A DNA stretch of 64,000 nt from Hexactinellida sp. DTS-2022. Its lineage: Eukaryota > Porifera > Hexactinellida. The notes below the pieces were generated by a model, which ran no database searches, was not told the DNA's origin, and worked only from the letters and a program-made list of their open reading frames with translations. The translations under genes and the position numbers were made by a program. Shown here piece by piece: positions 33,690 to 44,816 of this stretch. How positions within the stretch are numbered: position 1 is the first letter of the stretch; every line of letters starts with the position of its first letter. The stretch is from contig JAPNXP010000013.1 in assembly GCA_028753945.1 (NCBI GenBank), positions 1,922,001 to 1,986,000 on the forward strand, in the 5' to 3' direction.

Positions 33690-35560
33690 CTTTGTTCTGC
33701 TCCCAGATGTGCTACTGGATGCTATAGTGATCATAGTAGTGTTGCAATATTTCTAATTCCTTCTGGGCCGCAAGACATCGTCCATTATCGAAAAAGTTTT
33801 CTGCATAGAGATGGTGAGTATGTCTTTACTAGTTGGACAACCTTAATTAATTAATTTACAAGTTTTCCTTTAAGCTTAACATCACTTACATAATTTAATT
33901 AAGAAATAACTTATCTGTAGACCGTCTACATATAAGGATGCTCTTTAATTAATCATATGTAATTATATGCTAGATCTTCACACACTGAAAAACATTTTCG
34001 TTTGTGCTAAACACTTTGATCCTGATGATATCATTGACACACAATCTTATCTTAACATGATGGCCAAACGAAGATGCGACCAATAAAAGCTACATTGAAG
34101 AAAGGCGCATACCTAAATACCTTCCTGGTGGCCCTGAACGTCTTATTGATCACACTATCAAGTATCAGCGGCTTGATAGAGACAAAAAGGAGCATGATTT
34201 ACAGATCCGAGTATGTCAAGTTGTGCTAAATGTAAAAGTTTTGTATTTTAACATGTATGTTATTGTATATTATAGGCAATGAAACAGTGTTGACTTGTAC
34301 GAAGAAGAACAGAGAAAATTCACTGTCTCTAAACTAGATGACATAATCACTAAATCATCTCACATTAAGATCCCCAAGGATGGATTTTGGCACCTTGATG
34401 CCACATTTATGTAGTAAATCTGACATCAAATACTGTAGTGATTTAAACCCAAAGGATTATTACTATTGACAAGTTTCTTCGAGTTAAAGTGTTATAATTG
34501 TGGAACCCCTGCGAATCTCTCAATGAGCTGATGTTTGAAAACCGATAAATATGGACATTGATTGATTAATCAACTCTTGGAAGGGAGTTGTCTCAAGGAT
34601 TGAGATTCTTGCCACATATACATAATGATGCCAGATTTAATGAATGTCTACTCTAGTTCGTTGGTTAGGGGAAGCTTACCAGTTCATGAGGAAATTAACA
34701 GTTCAAACCTTCACGAGTTTTCACCATTAAAGTATTGGACTGCCTAAACTTTTAAAATATTGACCGGCGAATTTGGAAATACCTAACTATTTTTATAATT
34801 TATACAAATTGATCTTATTGAACACCATTTTGGATTATACAAAGTATTACAAACAAATGTAAAACTGCAATGTATTTCTTAGTCAAGTCCTGGAAAATTG
34901 GAGGGCACTTAAACAGTGTAATATTCTCCAGTTGTATAATAGGAAAGATTATATACATAAAGATAGAGATTCGTTTATGGAATTTATCAGCAGCTTCGAA
35001 ACCCATGAAGATTATTTTTATCGCAGCCATCATGAGAATTTTGATTTCACTCATTTTGTGTATGTGGGCACTCTTTTGAAGTTTTCTTGAATTCATTCAC
35101 AAGACAAACCTCTAGCTTATATAGGACGATATGCTGCCTTTCTTATTAAAGAAATTGTCCAAAATCTCAGATTTGTACCCCAATTGTTGTTCAGTACTCA
35201 GTGAAAATGGAAATTGAAGACCCTGATTTTAACTTTTGCCTTGATTGGCCTTTTGGTTCGTGGCAGCTTAAAATGGCCCTTCCAAAACGTGCTAAATGTG
35301 GTGTTTACACCTTGGAAAGTGTTTACAATTATGTTTTCAATCGGATTCAAGCAACTCCCTCTCCTAAAACTCGATAGTGAAAAGTGCGAAGACTTCGTTG
35401 ATGAGTGTATAGATTGCTTAGTACCGAAGGAAAATCAATTTATTACTTTATATTTTAACAACAGTAGTCAATTGTTACTTAACAGCAACAAGGCAAAAAA
35501 CCATAATGTCTCTACTACCTGCCCCAAAGAAACTCCTAAGAAATTCCTCTAAACATTTGC
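33690..35560 (+). pseudogene. THAP-domain P-like transposase, decayed
   Basis: The THAP zinc finger (C2CH) is split. CATGCYSDHSSVAIFLIPSG lies near 33709-33770, followed by a GTGAGT splice-donor-like site at 33812; the second half, VCAKHFDPDDIID, lies near 33997. It continues IPKYLPGGPERLIDHTIKYQ and later PKDGFWHLDATF (34372). The conserved C-terminal block IDLIEHHFGLYKV is at 34810 and the GSLKWPFQNVLNVV tail at 35262, followed by NNSSQLLLNSNKAKNH near 35460. The order matches 16745-18130 and 60886-61583. Several frameshifts and stops exist, and the central catalytic region is largely missing, consistent with the short element. Its neighbours are unrelated hAT elements. Confidence 0.82.
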
Positions 35561-35981
35561 TTAGTTTTCATAATTCTATTATCTAGTTTGCATGTAATAA
35601 TATACTTGAGCTTGAATTTATGTTGGGAGACAACTATGAACCACATATAATACTTTGAGATGTGTAGTTGATATAACGAGTCTACTATTATTCAGGTAAT
35701 TGGTTACAGTTAGAAAAATAAACCCGCCTTTATCTTATCCCTGGTTCAAATCAGTGAAATGGCCTTTATATAGTAGGCCATGGGTAAGTGCAATCTTTAT
35801 GTTTAATTGTTTTCTATAAGACACTTGTCAAAGAATAAGCAAATACGCTGCAAAATATAATGACCTAGCTGCTCTTGTAATGCATAACTATGTTAACATT
35901 GTAAATACCTATGAAATATGCGAAAATTAATATTGTTTCCCTTATCGTCTACCCCGAAATCGCTCTAGTTATTGTTATGAC

Positions 35982-36320
35982 CAGTGGCGGCGCGAGGGGG
36001 GGGCGCGGGGGGGCGGCCGCCCCCCCTGGCTTTTGATCCGCCCCCCCTGTGGGGCGGCGGGAACTCGCTTGTCTGTTATAGGAGTACTTAATGTTAATGC
36101 GGAAATGCTAAATGCCCTGGACAGGGAGTTCATAATTTGCCGTTTTGCACCACCGTACACTATTATAGGACAGATTATTTAACCAAGTTTGTCATTAAAA
36201 ATATCGATTTTGGTTTGAATGTGAATTTTGGAATGTTTACAACTATTGGGTTTGCCCCTCCAGTGCATTGGTCCGCCCCCCTTTCGCCCCCCCACTGGGG
36301 CTGTGCTGGCGCCGCCCCTG
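35982..36320. mobile_element. 339 bp hAT MITE with GTTATGAC duplication
   Basis: CAGTGGCGGCGCGAGG and, in reverse complement, CAGGGGCGGCGCCAGC mark the ends. Perfect 8-base copies GTTATGAC lie at 35974-35981 and 36321-36328. Each end has poly-G/C tracts. Removing it joins GTTATGAC to AAGACTTTTC. Confidence 0.92.
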
Positions 36321-36755
36321 GTTATGACAAGACTTTTCTTTGGCACTTTGAGTTGTATAACTTTCGAGATCGTCTACATCACCTATTAGATCCACAAACA
36401 CTAGGGCAGTTACAAGCTAGTCTGTTCTTTTCCGAGAGACGAGACTAGAATTGCGTCCGGAAGGTGTCACTATACTCTCAGGAACCTCTTAAGGTGAGAG
36501 AAAATTAGAAGTAAATTGAAACTGTAGAAAGATAGCATCTGTCCAGTTAACCACCTTGCGTTCCAATTTTATAGTACCCTTCTTCAGATCGATGAGTTAT
36601 GATCCCTGGATAATTGGGAGGACCTTAGAACGTTATTACAGATTTCAAGTATCCTAGCTTTTTTTATCTATTGTTTTTCCATTCTCGCTACAGTCTTCTG
36701 TCTAATAGTCCACTTTGGGCCAATTGCCCACTGGTGGACTATTAGAGAGAACAGT
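36321..36755. other. no recognised gene
   Basis: Nothing supportable was found between the MITE and the next hAT element. Confidence 0.4.
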
Positions 36756-37191
36756 GTATTAGAGATGCACCGGATCCACTTTTTTTGGTTCCGGCCGGAT
36801 CCAGATCTCGCCGGATCCTGGATCTACAGATCCGGCAGGAACCGGATTCTACAGGAACGGGTCCGCTTTTGCATAATCCATCAGTCTAATACGGACTTGT
36901 TAGATGATATGAACACGATGTAGGAAATACAAGACTCTAACATATCTTACGATAAGATTAAAGTATTATAGTTGTCACGTACCTTCTTAATCAAAATACT
37001 GAGTCCAGCTGACAGTTTTTAAGTACGTACCAACCGAAATATAATAAATTCATTTCTACTAGATAATAAAAATCGGTAGGTCTTATCCGATTATTTATTA
37101 TACGAATTATTTAAAATGCATTTGATAGGGGGGGGGGGGGGGGGAATCGATATTGGAGAATAGTCCTTATTTCCCGAGAGAACGTCTTAAG

Positions 37192-37443
37192 CAAAGGCGG
37201 ATTCCTGGGGTTAAATTGCCGCCCCAGTTTTTCAACATTAGAATAACTGAAATTAATTAGTGAACAAGAAGGATAATATAATTTATGGGAAATTATAATA
37301 GGATCAACACGTATTAGCTAGCATGTACAAATTGTAGTTTAGTATGTGTACTGTGTAGTATTCTATAATGGAATCAAAAAGTAGCTGTGATAAGTTAATT
37401 TTGCCCCCCCCCCCCCCAGAATTTTTTAAAGAATCCGCCACTG
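37192..37443. mobile_element. 252 bp hAT MITE with GTCTTAAG duplication
   Basis: Ends are CAAAGGCGGATTCC and, in reverse complement, CAGTGGCGGATTCTTT. Perfect duplications GTCTTAAG lie at 37184-37191 and 37444-37451. It has a C15 tract near the right end. Confidence 0.9.
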
Positions 37444-37599
37444 GTCTTAAGCCGAAGTAGTATCTATGCGAGTTCCACTGTAAGTAATTGTCTATTTAAA
37501 ATAATACATTTTAAACAATCCAGATCAAACGTGAGTTCGAAGTTTCTTATCCATATTTTCCTCAATCTGTCAATCAAAGATATTTAAATAGTATGCTTG

Positions 37600-37975
37600 C
37601 TCATTTTCCAATCACAAGTATTTTCTAATTATTACGTCATCATGATAATGCAAAGAAATTGGAAAATGAGCAAGCATATTTGTGATTTTGGTGGGAGATA
37701 TGTAGGTGCTATTAATATACATATTGTATTAAATTTTCACGTTTCTATCTCATGGAGCGTGAGTTATAAGCTAATAGGTGGATTTTCACATTTTGGAAAA
37801 GGTGACAATGACGTCATAATTCCATGGTAGGTGTGAATTTTGGTTCAAGACTCGAACTTGTCCGAGCCAGACCCAAAATACCCCTGCATGCTAAAAATTA
37901 GCTCCGTGGGTCTTGTAGTTTATTCAATCAACTCTGATCATAGAAATATATACATATTTAGAAAGACTATTTGTG
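37600..37975 (-). mobile_element. Helitron-like family A fragment (diverged)
   Basis: GGTGACAATGACGTCATAAT, GGTGTGAATTTTGGTTCAAG and GTTTATTCAATCAACTCTGA match the minus strand of family A. Both termini are lost. Confidence 0.55.
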
Positions 37976-38299
37976 TTAAAATGACCTTTAGGTGACGTGG
38001 TAAAAGGTCAAAAGTGTAATTAATTAATTTCTCATCCCTCAAAATCCCATGTTAGACACCAAGATGAAGGTTCTATCATGTGTACAACCCAAGATATGAT
38101 GGGACCAAAATTGAACTTGGGACCCAAGTTCCGCAATCCCAGATTGTCAGATACTAGTCCTATTAAAGTAGTCCATGTATTGATTAATAGAATCAATTAA
38201 ATAGTTGATACGCATACAGATTCGGATCCGGCCGGACCGCGGATCCACCACAAATGGGGAAATCTGGCCGGATCCATGATCCGGTGCAACTCTAGTGTG

Positions 38300-38865
38300 T
38301 ATTTATTTGTGAGCATAAGATTCTCATAGAGGTTCCTTCCCTGAAACTCCTCCGCCCTCCCCTGCCGAAAGATCCTGGCCCCGCCTCTGGTCCACACCAT
38401 ATGTGGATTTCCGGAAGCAGGATCTTTTGTTTTGATGTTTGAGTTGTAATTCGAAGAGAGAGAAGACAATGGAGCAAAGCCGAAAGAGAGAAAAACATGG
38501 CCAATAAAAGGGGGCAGCCTCAAATTAGGGGGTGCTCAAGCCCCTCCCCCCTGGCTCCACCTCTGGTGTGGACGGGATGGTTACATCCAGGATATTGGTT
38601 AGCGTTTCAAGAACTCTTAAGATATACTTACAACATAATAGGCTCAACCAAATCCCTCTCGACTAGGTCTGAGCCGTGGGGAAATATGACAGAGTGAGGT
38701 GAGTCAAGAGAATCTTGATCATAGGTGTGGTGAGCTGTATTGGGATATAGAGGACTATTATTAGGGGTATAGAATGATGTAGAAATAGGTAGAGACTGAT
38801 TACAAGTTGCGGATTAGATAATGGAGTTAATAACTCTGACTCGTAGGGTGGTGCATTAACCTGGT
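38300..38865. other. no gene; G/C-rich MITE-like debris
   Basis: GGCCCCGCCTCTGGTCCACAC (38380) and GGCTCCACCTCTGGTGTGGAC (38550) look like hAT-MITE ends, but their orientation does not pair cleanly. Confidence 0.35.
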
Positions 38866-38869
38866 ACCA

Positions 38870-39050
38870 GGCTGGAGTAGCAATGAATAGGAAGTTACCT
38901 ATTGCGGATAGACCAGTACTAGCCTAGTTTACATAAAATCGATAGTTTTTGAGTTATGTGTCATTTTAGGAAATATTAATTTCCCTGACAACTGAGGAAT
39001 GTGTCGACATTCCATTTATAATTTCAATATATTTCATCTAACTATTCATC
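38870..39050 (-). repeat. family D fragment
   Basis: AATGAATAGGAAGTTACCTATTGCGGATAG, AGTTTACATAAAATCGATAG and TGAGGAATGTGTCGACATTCC match the inverse of 7290-7430. It ends where the hAT fragment begins. Confidence 0.6.
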
Positions 39051-39054
39051 ATGT

Positions 39055-39354
39055 TTGGCTACTGTGATCAACTTCAGGGCTGATGCTGGCCCATTCAAGT
39101 TTTTCATGTTCACAGAAGAAGTTTTACAATCTATTTCTCCCCTTACATGGTGGGAATCTCAGAAAAGCGTCCTGGAATGTAATGTGATGGTACTTTGTCG
39201 CAAGATACTTGGAGCAGTAGTGTCAAGTGCTGGAGTAGAGCGATTTTCTTCAACCTTGTGTTTAATTCACTCCAAAGTTAGGAACAGGTTGGGAACTTTT
39301 AAAGCTGGGAAGCTTGTATTTTTATACAAGCTGCTAAATACTCATAAATAAAAT
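39055..39354 (+). pseudogene. hAT transposase C-terminal (dimerisation) fragment
   Basis: The open frame encodes SPLTWWESQKSVLECNVMVL, then AVVSSAGVERFSSTLCLIHS, KVRNRLGTFKAGKLVFLYKL and a short tail. This is the hAT C-terminal dimerisation region, with its conserved W, the SSAGxERxFSxxGxIxSxxRNRLG block and the GKLVFLYKLLN ending. The family's BED finger and RNase H-like core are missing upstream, where family D sequence starts, so it is truncated. The natural stop at 39352-39354 is kept and an hAT 3' terminal repeat follows at 39532. It cannot be functional alone. Confidence 0.88.
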
Positions 39355-39512
39355 CAATTTGCCAAGTCAATGTTGTGTTCGTCCAAAAGGAAGTTCTATT
39401 ATTAACTGTTACATGAATGAGTTAGTTAGTAAAGAATGTTTCATTAAATCTAGGAATCAAATATTAATAAACAAGGATATAAATAACTAATCTGATTTAA
39501 ATAAATAAAAAT

Positions 39513-39532
39513 CATGATTTTTTCCAACCCTG
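39513..39532. mobile_element. right terminal repeat of the hAT fragment
   Basis: The sequence ends TTTTTTCCAACCCTG; its inverse, CAGGGTTGGAAAAAATC, is a typical hAT terminus. No matching left end exists in the window, so the element is 5'-truncated. Confidence 0.7.
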
Positions 39533-39540
39533 TGTGTGGA

Positions 39541-40497
39541 GGTCCGAACAAGCAGAATATCCAGCAGATTGTCGGTTACTTCTACAGAAGACTTGTTTCG
39601 AAATGGACGGAGGATAACGAATTTTGTCAGGCGATCTTGATAGACCATTAATAAATTGTAAGGGGGTTGATTTCAGGAGTGTTTTGGAAATCAATTAGAT
39701 CAATTTGACCTAATGAGGCAAAGTTTTATGACCGTCTAGGTTTAGTTACCGTACTTTTCCATTGCTTTACATTTTGTAGTTTGCACTCATTGCACGAGTT
39801 CAGAAATACTTGGATCAAATGTTTAGAAAACCCGGAATACTTTTGCTTTAGCACAGTAAATAGTCGATCTCTTCCAACATGTTTCCCTCCTGTATGGATA
39901 TTCTCCAACAAATCAAAGAGTGACTCTTTGGCAGGGCCGGCGCCATCGGGGGTGTCCTGGGTGCCCGGACACCCACTGCCTCAAGGAAATGAAGCGGTGC
40001 TTGAACAGTGACACCCACTAGACTATACAGTGGACACCCACTACACCCACACATCATAATACGTGGCTCCGGCAATGTTTGGCTACAACTCTTAGCAAGA
40101 TTTGTGAGTTTGCTACAACTTCATACACATATTTACAGGACTGAGACTCTTTCACTGAGTATTTGTTCATCTCCTTTATTAGATGGACAAGGTCCACAGT
40201 GGATATTGATCTACTCTGATATTTCATCAGAAGTAATGACCGACTTCGGACATTGACTAGATTGAAGATAGTCGTTGAACTTTTCACGACATGACAACAT
40301 GCCAGAAACAGAGTTTCTTTCTCGAAACATCGATAAGTTCTGGATTCAATTATTCGAAAGACGGTTGCAGTCTCGTTATGTTTATTTAAGAGTCTACTTG
40401 TGCTCTCATCAACTTCAATCAAAAGAAGAATAACATCAGCTATTCCAGTTCCATAACAAGAATTTCCGATGAAGATTTTAGCTTTGTAGTAATGCAT
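39541..40497 (-). pseudogene. Ginger/KRBA2-like integrase, interrupted by a MITE
   Basis: On the minus strand a 147-residue frame from 40497 (N-terminal part, ending SQILLRVVAK) continues after a 146 bp insertion. It goes on with ESLFDLLENIHTGGKHVGRD and the HHCC zinc-binding region (H-x4-H, then CNEC near 39792). After a frameshift come LTKFVILRPFRNKSSVEVTD and NLLDILLVR of the integrase core at 39640-39545. It stops at the hAT terminus. Removing the insertion and one TTTGG copy restores a continuous frame. The core is truncated before the last catalytic Glu; a C-terminal fragment from a comparable integrase lies at 19395-19614. It is a transposon or domesticated-type integrase; Gypsy-like origin is less likely because no reverse transcriptase is nearby. 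Confidence 0.82.
39932..40077. mobile_element. 146 bp MITE inside the integrase, TTTGG duplication
   Basis: Ends are CAGGGCCGGCGCCATC and, in reverse complement, CATTGCCGGAGCCACG. TTTGG flanks it at 39927-39931 and 40078-40082. The interior has repeated GGACACCCACT motifs and folds on itself. Confidence 0.85.
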
Positions 40498-40561
40498 TAG
40501 AATTATGTTTATTTATAGCTTGATTCAGATTATAGTTATAGAATATCTATACTATTAAAAC

Positions 40562-41111
40562 TAGGGCTGAAACGAATATTCGAAATGTAGCAAACGAAGA
40601 ATATTCGAATATTCGTTCGTTAGGATGACTAAGCATTAAATCAATTTCTAGAGACAAAATACATTGGAAAATAGGTTTTGTTATTGTTACATTGGTATGC
40701 AAGGGCGTAGACTCGTTTTGGAGATTGGTAGGGCCCTTATAGGCTGGATGTTAGGATTGGTAGGGCCATCTTGGCATATTTGTGTTAGCTTCCATGGAGA
40801 AAAGACAATTATTGGTAGGGGCATGGCCCTACTAGCCCTACTAGCCCTACCGGAGCTGCGGAGCATACGCTTATGGTATAATAATAGTTACAAAGTGTAT
40901 TATACACAAGTTAACTAATAATCAGCTAGTTTAGGTAGGAATTTATATTTACGATCACACCAATCTAAACAAATGTCAATTTGTCATCCAAAAGTAGTCA
41001 ACGAATAACCGTTTCAATCTAATATTCGTCCAAATGAATATTCGTTTGCAAACGAACGGAAATTCGTTCAATCATTTCGAACGAATATTCGGAATATTCG
41101 TTTCAACCCTA
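40562..41111. mobile_element. 550 bp hAT MITE, TAGGGCTGAAACG ends (copy 2)
   Basis: TAGGGCTGAAACGAATATTC at the left and TAGGGTTGAAACGAATATTC as the reverse complement of the right end. Perfect 8-base duplications ATTAAAAC lie at 40554-40561 and 41112-41119. It is the same family as 31074-31430, which lacks the nested piece at 40699. Confidence 0.92.
40699..40874. mobile_element. MITE nested in the 40562-41111 hAT MITE
   Basis: Compared with 31074-31430, about 180 bases are extra. Ends GCAAGGGCGTAGACTC and, in reverse complement, ATAAGCGTATGCTCCG are weakly inverted, flanked by GGTAT at 40694-40698 and 40875-40879. The right half has GCCCTACTAGCCCTAC repeats. Confidence 0.65.
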
Positions 41112-41613
41112 ATTAAAACACAAGAATGTATATATGTTTATATATATTTATATTTATTTGTATGTTCCGAGTTGATTGAAGAAACTGGAGGGTTTCCATA
41201 TCTGTTTTTGGCTTATAGGGATAACTTTTGGCACACGCCAACAATCTGAGGTTTCCACTCAAAATTTATCACACATCAAATTATGGCTCATTGTCACATT
41301 TCGAGAACCATGAAAATCGACTTAATGCCACATAATTCCCGCACTCTAATTGATAAATCTGAAAATTCAATAGAACATGTACATTAATGATGCGGACACG
41401 TTGGCACACCAAACTGCTAATATTCGATAACTTACACATTATCGAAAGATGACGTAATCACTAAGATTTCACATTGTTAAATTTGACTATTTAGGCCTAT
41501 TTACGCTTTATAATCAATGTTAGAAGTACAAAAACCACACACACCAACCGCAAATCGGTGGTGTGTGTGGTTGTGTTCTGCCGAGAAGCGACCTAGTAAG
41601 CGAAGCGTGCTAG

Positions 41614-41825
41614 TTTATATTAAATTACATTCATTTCCAAATTTTCCAAAGATATGCGAAAATCATGGTAATTAATGGTCAACCACTTTCTGCTCAGATT
41701 AATGACTCATTAATCTAATTTAACCTAATTATATAAGTAATTAATGTATTTAAAGTTAAGTTATTAATAAATACCCATGACAAATAAATAATAATTTAAA
41801 CATGTTCTGACTGCAACATATATAC
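41614..41825. other. no recognised feature
   Basis: AT-rich spacer between two family A sequences. Confidence 0.4.
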
Positions 41826-41829
41826 TATA

Positions 41830-42010
41830 TTCTAGCACCCTTCACTTCCTAGGTCGCTACGAGACAGAACATAACTACCCATCAACCGCTTCAAGGTTGA
41901 TGTGTGGTGTAATTAATACTTCTAAAGTTAATCATAGGTTAATAGACCTATACACAAATCTTGGGATGTTAAACTTTAATGATTACGCTATAATTCGATA
42001 ATGAGAATGC
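41830..42010 (-). mobile_element. Helitron-like family A 3' fragment (eroded)
   Basis: CTAGGTCGCTACGAGACAG, CATCAACCGCTTCAAGGTTG and GATGTTAAACTTTAATGATTACG match the inverted 3' half of family A. Confidence 0.65.
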
Positions 42011-42830
42011 ATATATATTTTTCATAGTTTGTAATTTATAATTCTTAATAGAATCTTAAATATGATTAATTCTTAAAAATTAATTAATTAATACTACATG
42101 TATTTCATCTTCATTTGTTCTGCCATCTCTTGGTCCGCCCTAAATGAACTTATTACTACTCACTTCTAATAATTTTTCATTTTGTGTAACTTCCAAAATT
42201 AATTAGTCACTGTATACATTTGTGGCTTTACATATTATTGGAATTTATAGTCATTGGTGAGACCGATTAAATTTTCCTTCCTGAAACCAAATGTAGGATC
42301 TCACATCGCCCCAATTTCCACTCCTTTGGAGTGTAGTATGGCATATGTTCTCGTGAATTTTCGAGACCTCCAGAATAATCTACTGAGTATCGCAGTTGTT
42401 AGGTTTTGGAAATTGGAATTATAGCATCCCAGTTGGGGCTTGGGGCTTACAGCGCATCCTTGAAAAAAACCTCACCAGATGCTTTTTTCTAAAATGATAA
42501 ACCATCCTTTTAGCAGATCTTGGAACCGGCCCTGATGGTCCTATCTTGGTATGCACTCCTATATAAGGATTCTCTTCGAATTGCAAGGATAAATGGGATT
42601 TATTTCGACAGAAAATGCGTCTAATATGTTAAAGCTCTCCAGCCCTATTCCGAATACTAGATTTTACCTATTATAATATTACAATAGTATATACTAATGC
42701 ACTTAAAATCCAAACTCCTCTTATCGATGCATACCTTTGGCATAGCGTCCTTCATAACACGTCACCATGAAGGAATTACCATTCATTTTGTATCTCAAAT
42801 ACGAATATCTGATTATATTATTTGGTTTTA
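42011..42830. other. no recognised gene
   Basis: Nothing supportable was found. Confidence 0.4.
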
Positions 42831-43365
42831 CTGTGCCGACGATACTTTAGTATAGTGGCCGAGTATTGAAATTATTGCCTTTATTATTTTTAAATTATTT
42901 TTTCTCCGTAGACGGTGCCCTGGCCAGAGCTTTATAGTTGATGGGTTGAAACTTGGCATGTAGGTGCGATGGGACTGTCTAATTTGCACCTGGTGGTTAA
43001 AATTTTTGATTAGCAAATTTTGGACACATCTTTATTACCTTTCAAAATTTGTCTGGTCCATAACTCAAAAAATGTTTTACTAAACCCTCAATTTTATATC
43101 ACTTTTGGATTCATCATAAATTCTGCGTCTGATGGGAGAAGAAAATATTTAATAATGGGTTTAATTTCTGACATAAATGGGGTTTAAAATTTCTTTGTTT
43201 ACCATCACTTCAATTTCAGAAGACTGTTAAATCTAATTCCATTGTTTCAACTTGCGATAATTATATTGATTTAACTTGTTAAATCTTTCACTAATGATTC
43301 AACTTGCGATAAATATATTGATTTAACTTATAAATTCCAGCTGGCTTCTATTTAATATTACTACA

Positions 43366-44263
43366 TCTATATTATTAAATCTCGATTGTTGTGTGTTTGT
43401 TTGTTTGTTTGTTTGTCTGGATTGTATTAAAGTGATGGGGGAATAGAAACCGCATTTATATATGAGAAATAAACTAACTTTCAAATGTTATAAATGGTAA
43501 ACAAATGTCATAATAGGTAAACAAATATGCTGATTTCGAATTTCACATTTACAAATTTCTAATATGAATATTAATGCTGTTGCTTACACAAAATAGGTAA
43601 ACAAATTAATGAAAATTCAAAATCAACCTACAAGGTAGCTTTCAACGAGTATTATAGGCAGGGGCGTCAGAAGGGGGGGGCACGTGCCCCCATCAAAAAT
43701 CGCGGTGCCCCCCCCCCACAGTGCCCCCTTCATCTGTGCATCCCCTCGCCTGTGCCCCCCTCCCCTGTCCAAATAGATGAAATAACAACACCAATGATAC
43801 ACATGAGTTCAATTGTCATGATACCACTGCTCTTATCCGAAGTGAAACTATCAAAAAAGACATAAAATCACGTTGGGGTTTATACTACTAAGAATTAGCT
43901 TTTTGTCTGTGCCCCCTCTAAATTCTGATTGCCCCCTCCCCGATTTCACACTTCCGACGCCCCTGATTATAGGTAAACAAGTATGCTGAATACGAATTTC
44001 GCATTCATAAATTTATAATATGAATATTTGTTGTTGTTGTTGACACAAAAATAGGTAAACAAATTAATGAAAATTCAAAATCAACCTAGAAGTTAGCTTT
44101 CAACGGGCATTATGAGTAAACGGGTATTATAAGTATATATAACAATGACAAATATTACTAACTATGTAATCAATTGTTTTGTGAGGAGTAAGGCCGCGTG
44201 GTGCCGTTAACTTGAGGTGCGTAGCACCGATCTGTCGCAAAGCGACCGAGACCGAAGGGCTCG
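43366..44263 (+). mobile_element. Helitron-like family B (copy 2)
   Basis: A|TCTATATTATTAAATCTCG at the 5' end with a GTTT microsatellite just inside, and GCGTAGCACCGATCTGTCGC and CCGAAGGGCTCG at the 3' end. It lacks the family D palindrome present in copy 1, so it provides the empty site for that insertion. It carries its own hAT MITE. Confidence 0.65.
43659..43965. mobile_element. 307 bp hAT MITE with ATTATAGG duplication
   Basis: CAGGGGCGTCAGAAGG and, in reverse complement, CAGGGGCGTCGGAAGT. Perfect duplications ATTATAGG lie at 43651-43658 and 43966-43973. Family B copy 1 shows no insertion at this site. Its GC-rich ends contain GTGCCCCC repeats. Confidence 0.93.
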
Positions 44264-44816
44264 TATATATATATTTACTGAAACTCTGAAACTATATACA
44301 CGTATATACAATGGATAAAATAAAATAATATAATGAATTTGTTGACTTAACTTAACTCACCGTGGATAACATTGCTAAATAATTAACTAATAATATAATT
44401 TATTATCAATACTTAATTAATTAATGGCATTTAACTCAAGTTCGTTTAAGATAGAAATATACTTCAAATTCATCAATCGTTCCATTGTCCCGTAACAACT
44501 TGTTAGATGAGTCTAAACACCATGAGACGTTCGTTACATGGCGAAAAAAATCCAAAATTGCACCTGTGCCGACAGCATGTTCCTTTGGAGGCACTATGAA
44601 TAAACCACCACCAAAATATAGTGCTGCAAAGGAACATGCGTATGCACAGCTGAATTTTTGATTTTTTAGTTTACGTTACGTTATTGAAAGAAACTCTTCA
44701 CTACTCCGTACCTTATATATTACCTAATTATTTGAATACAATGATTTGCTCTACAGTGGATACTGTCCTCGCCAACCTCTTTGGATTTGAGTCAGGTTTA
44801 GAGTTCGCCGGGGTTT

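Larger units (their letters stand above)
33343..35745 (+). mobile_element. P-like THAP transposon with terminal inverted repeats
   Basis: The ends are ACCAGGGATAAGATAAAGG at 33343 and its inverse ending at 35745. They bracket a decayed THAP/P-type transposase in the plus orientation. At 2.4 kb it is shorter than typical full P-type elements, which suggests internal deletion. A partial copy of its 3' end is found inverted at 44817-45120, and an end-like sequence near 58590. No clear 8-base target duplication was seen. Confidence 0.8.
36760..38294. mobile_element. 1.5 kb hAT-like element, TAGAGNTGCACCGGATC ends
   Basis: TAGAGATGCACCGGATCC at the left and TAGAGTTGCACCGGATCA as the reverse complement of the right end are followed by GATCCGGCCGG motifs inside. 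The 8-base flanks CAGTGTAT and GTGTGTAT agree at 6 of 8. No transposase frame remains. It carries a nested 252 bp MITE and a family A Helitron-like fragment. Confidence 0.8.
40546..41613 (+). mobile_element. Helitron-like family A (copy 3), split by an hAT MITE
   Basis: A|TCTATACTATTAAAAC lies at 40546, then a 550 bp hAT MITE. The sequence resumes with ACAAGAATGTATATAT and the GTTCCGAGTTGATTGAAG block and ends GCGAAGCGTGCTAG|T at 41613. The insertion lies only 16 bases from the 5' end, so both termini remain recognisable. Confidence 0.85.
42833..44670 (+). repeat. family C repeat, copy 4 (interrupted by family B)
   Basis: ACTGTGCCGACGATACTTTA starts it. GAAACTTGGCATGTAGGTGC and TTTAACTTATAAATTCCAGC follow. 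After the family B insertion it resumes with AACTCACCGTGGATAACATT and GGCATTTAACTCAAG, then ends with the hairpin at 44548-44668 (AATCCAAAATTGCACCTGTG and its inverse). The order agrees with 27267-28165. Confidence 0.7.

Noticed and set aside
38380..38575. MITE bounded by CCTCTGGT sequences
   Set aside because: Both ends read in the same direction and no target duplication supports an element.
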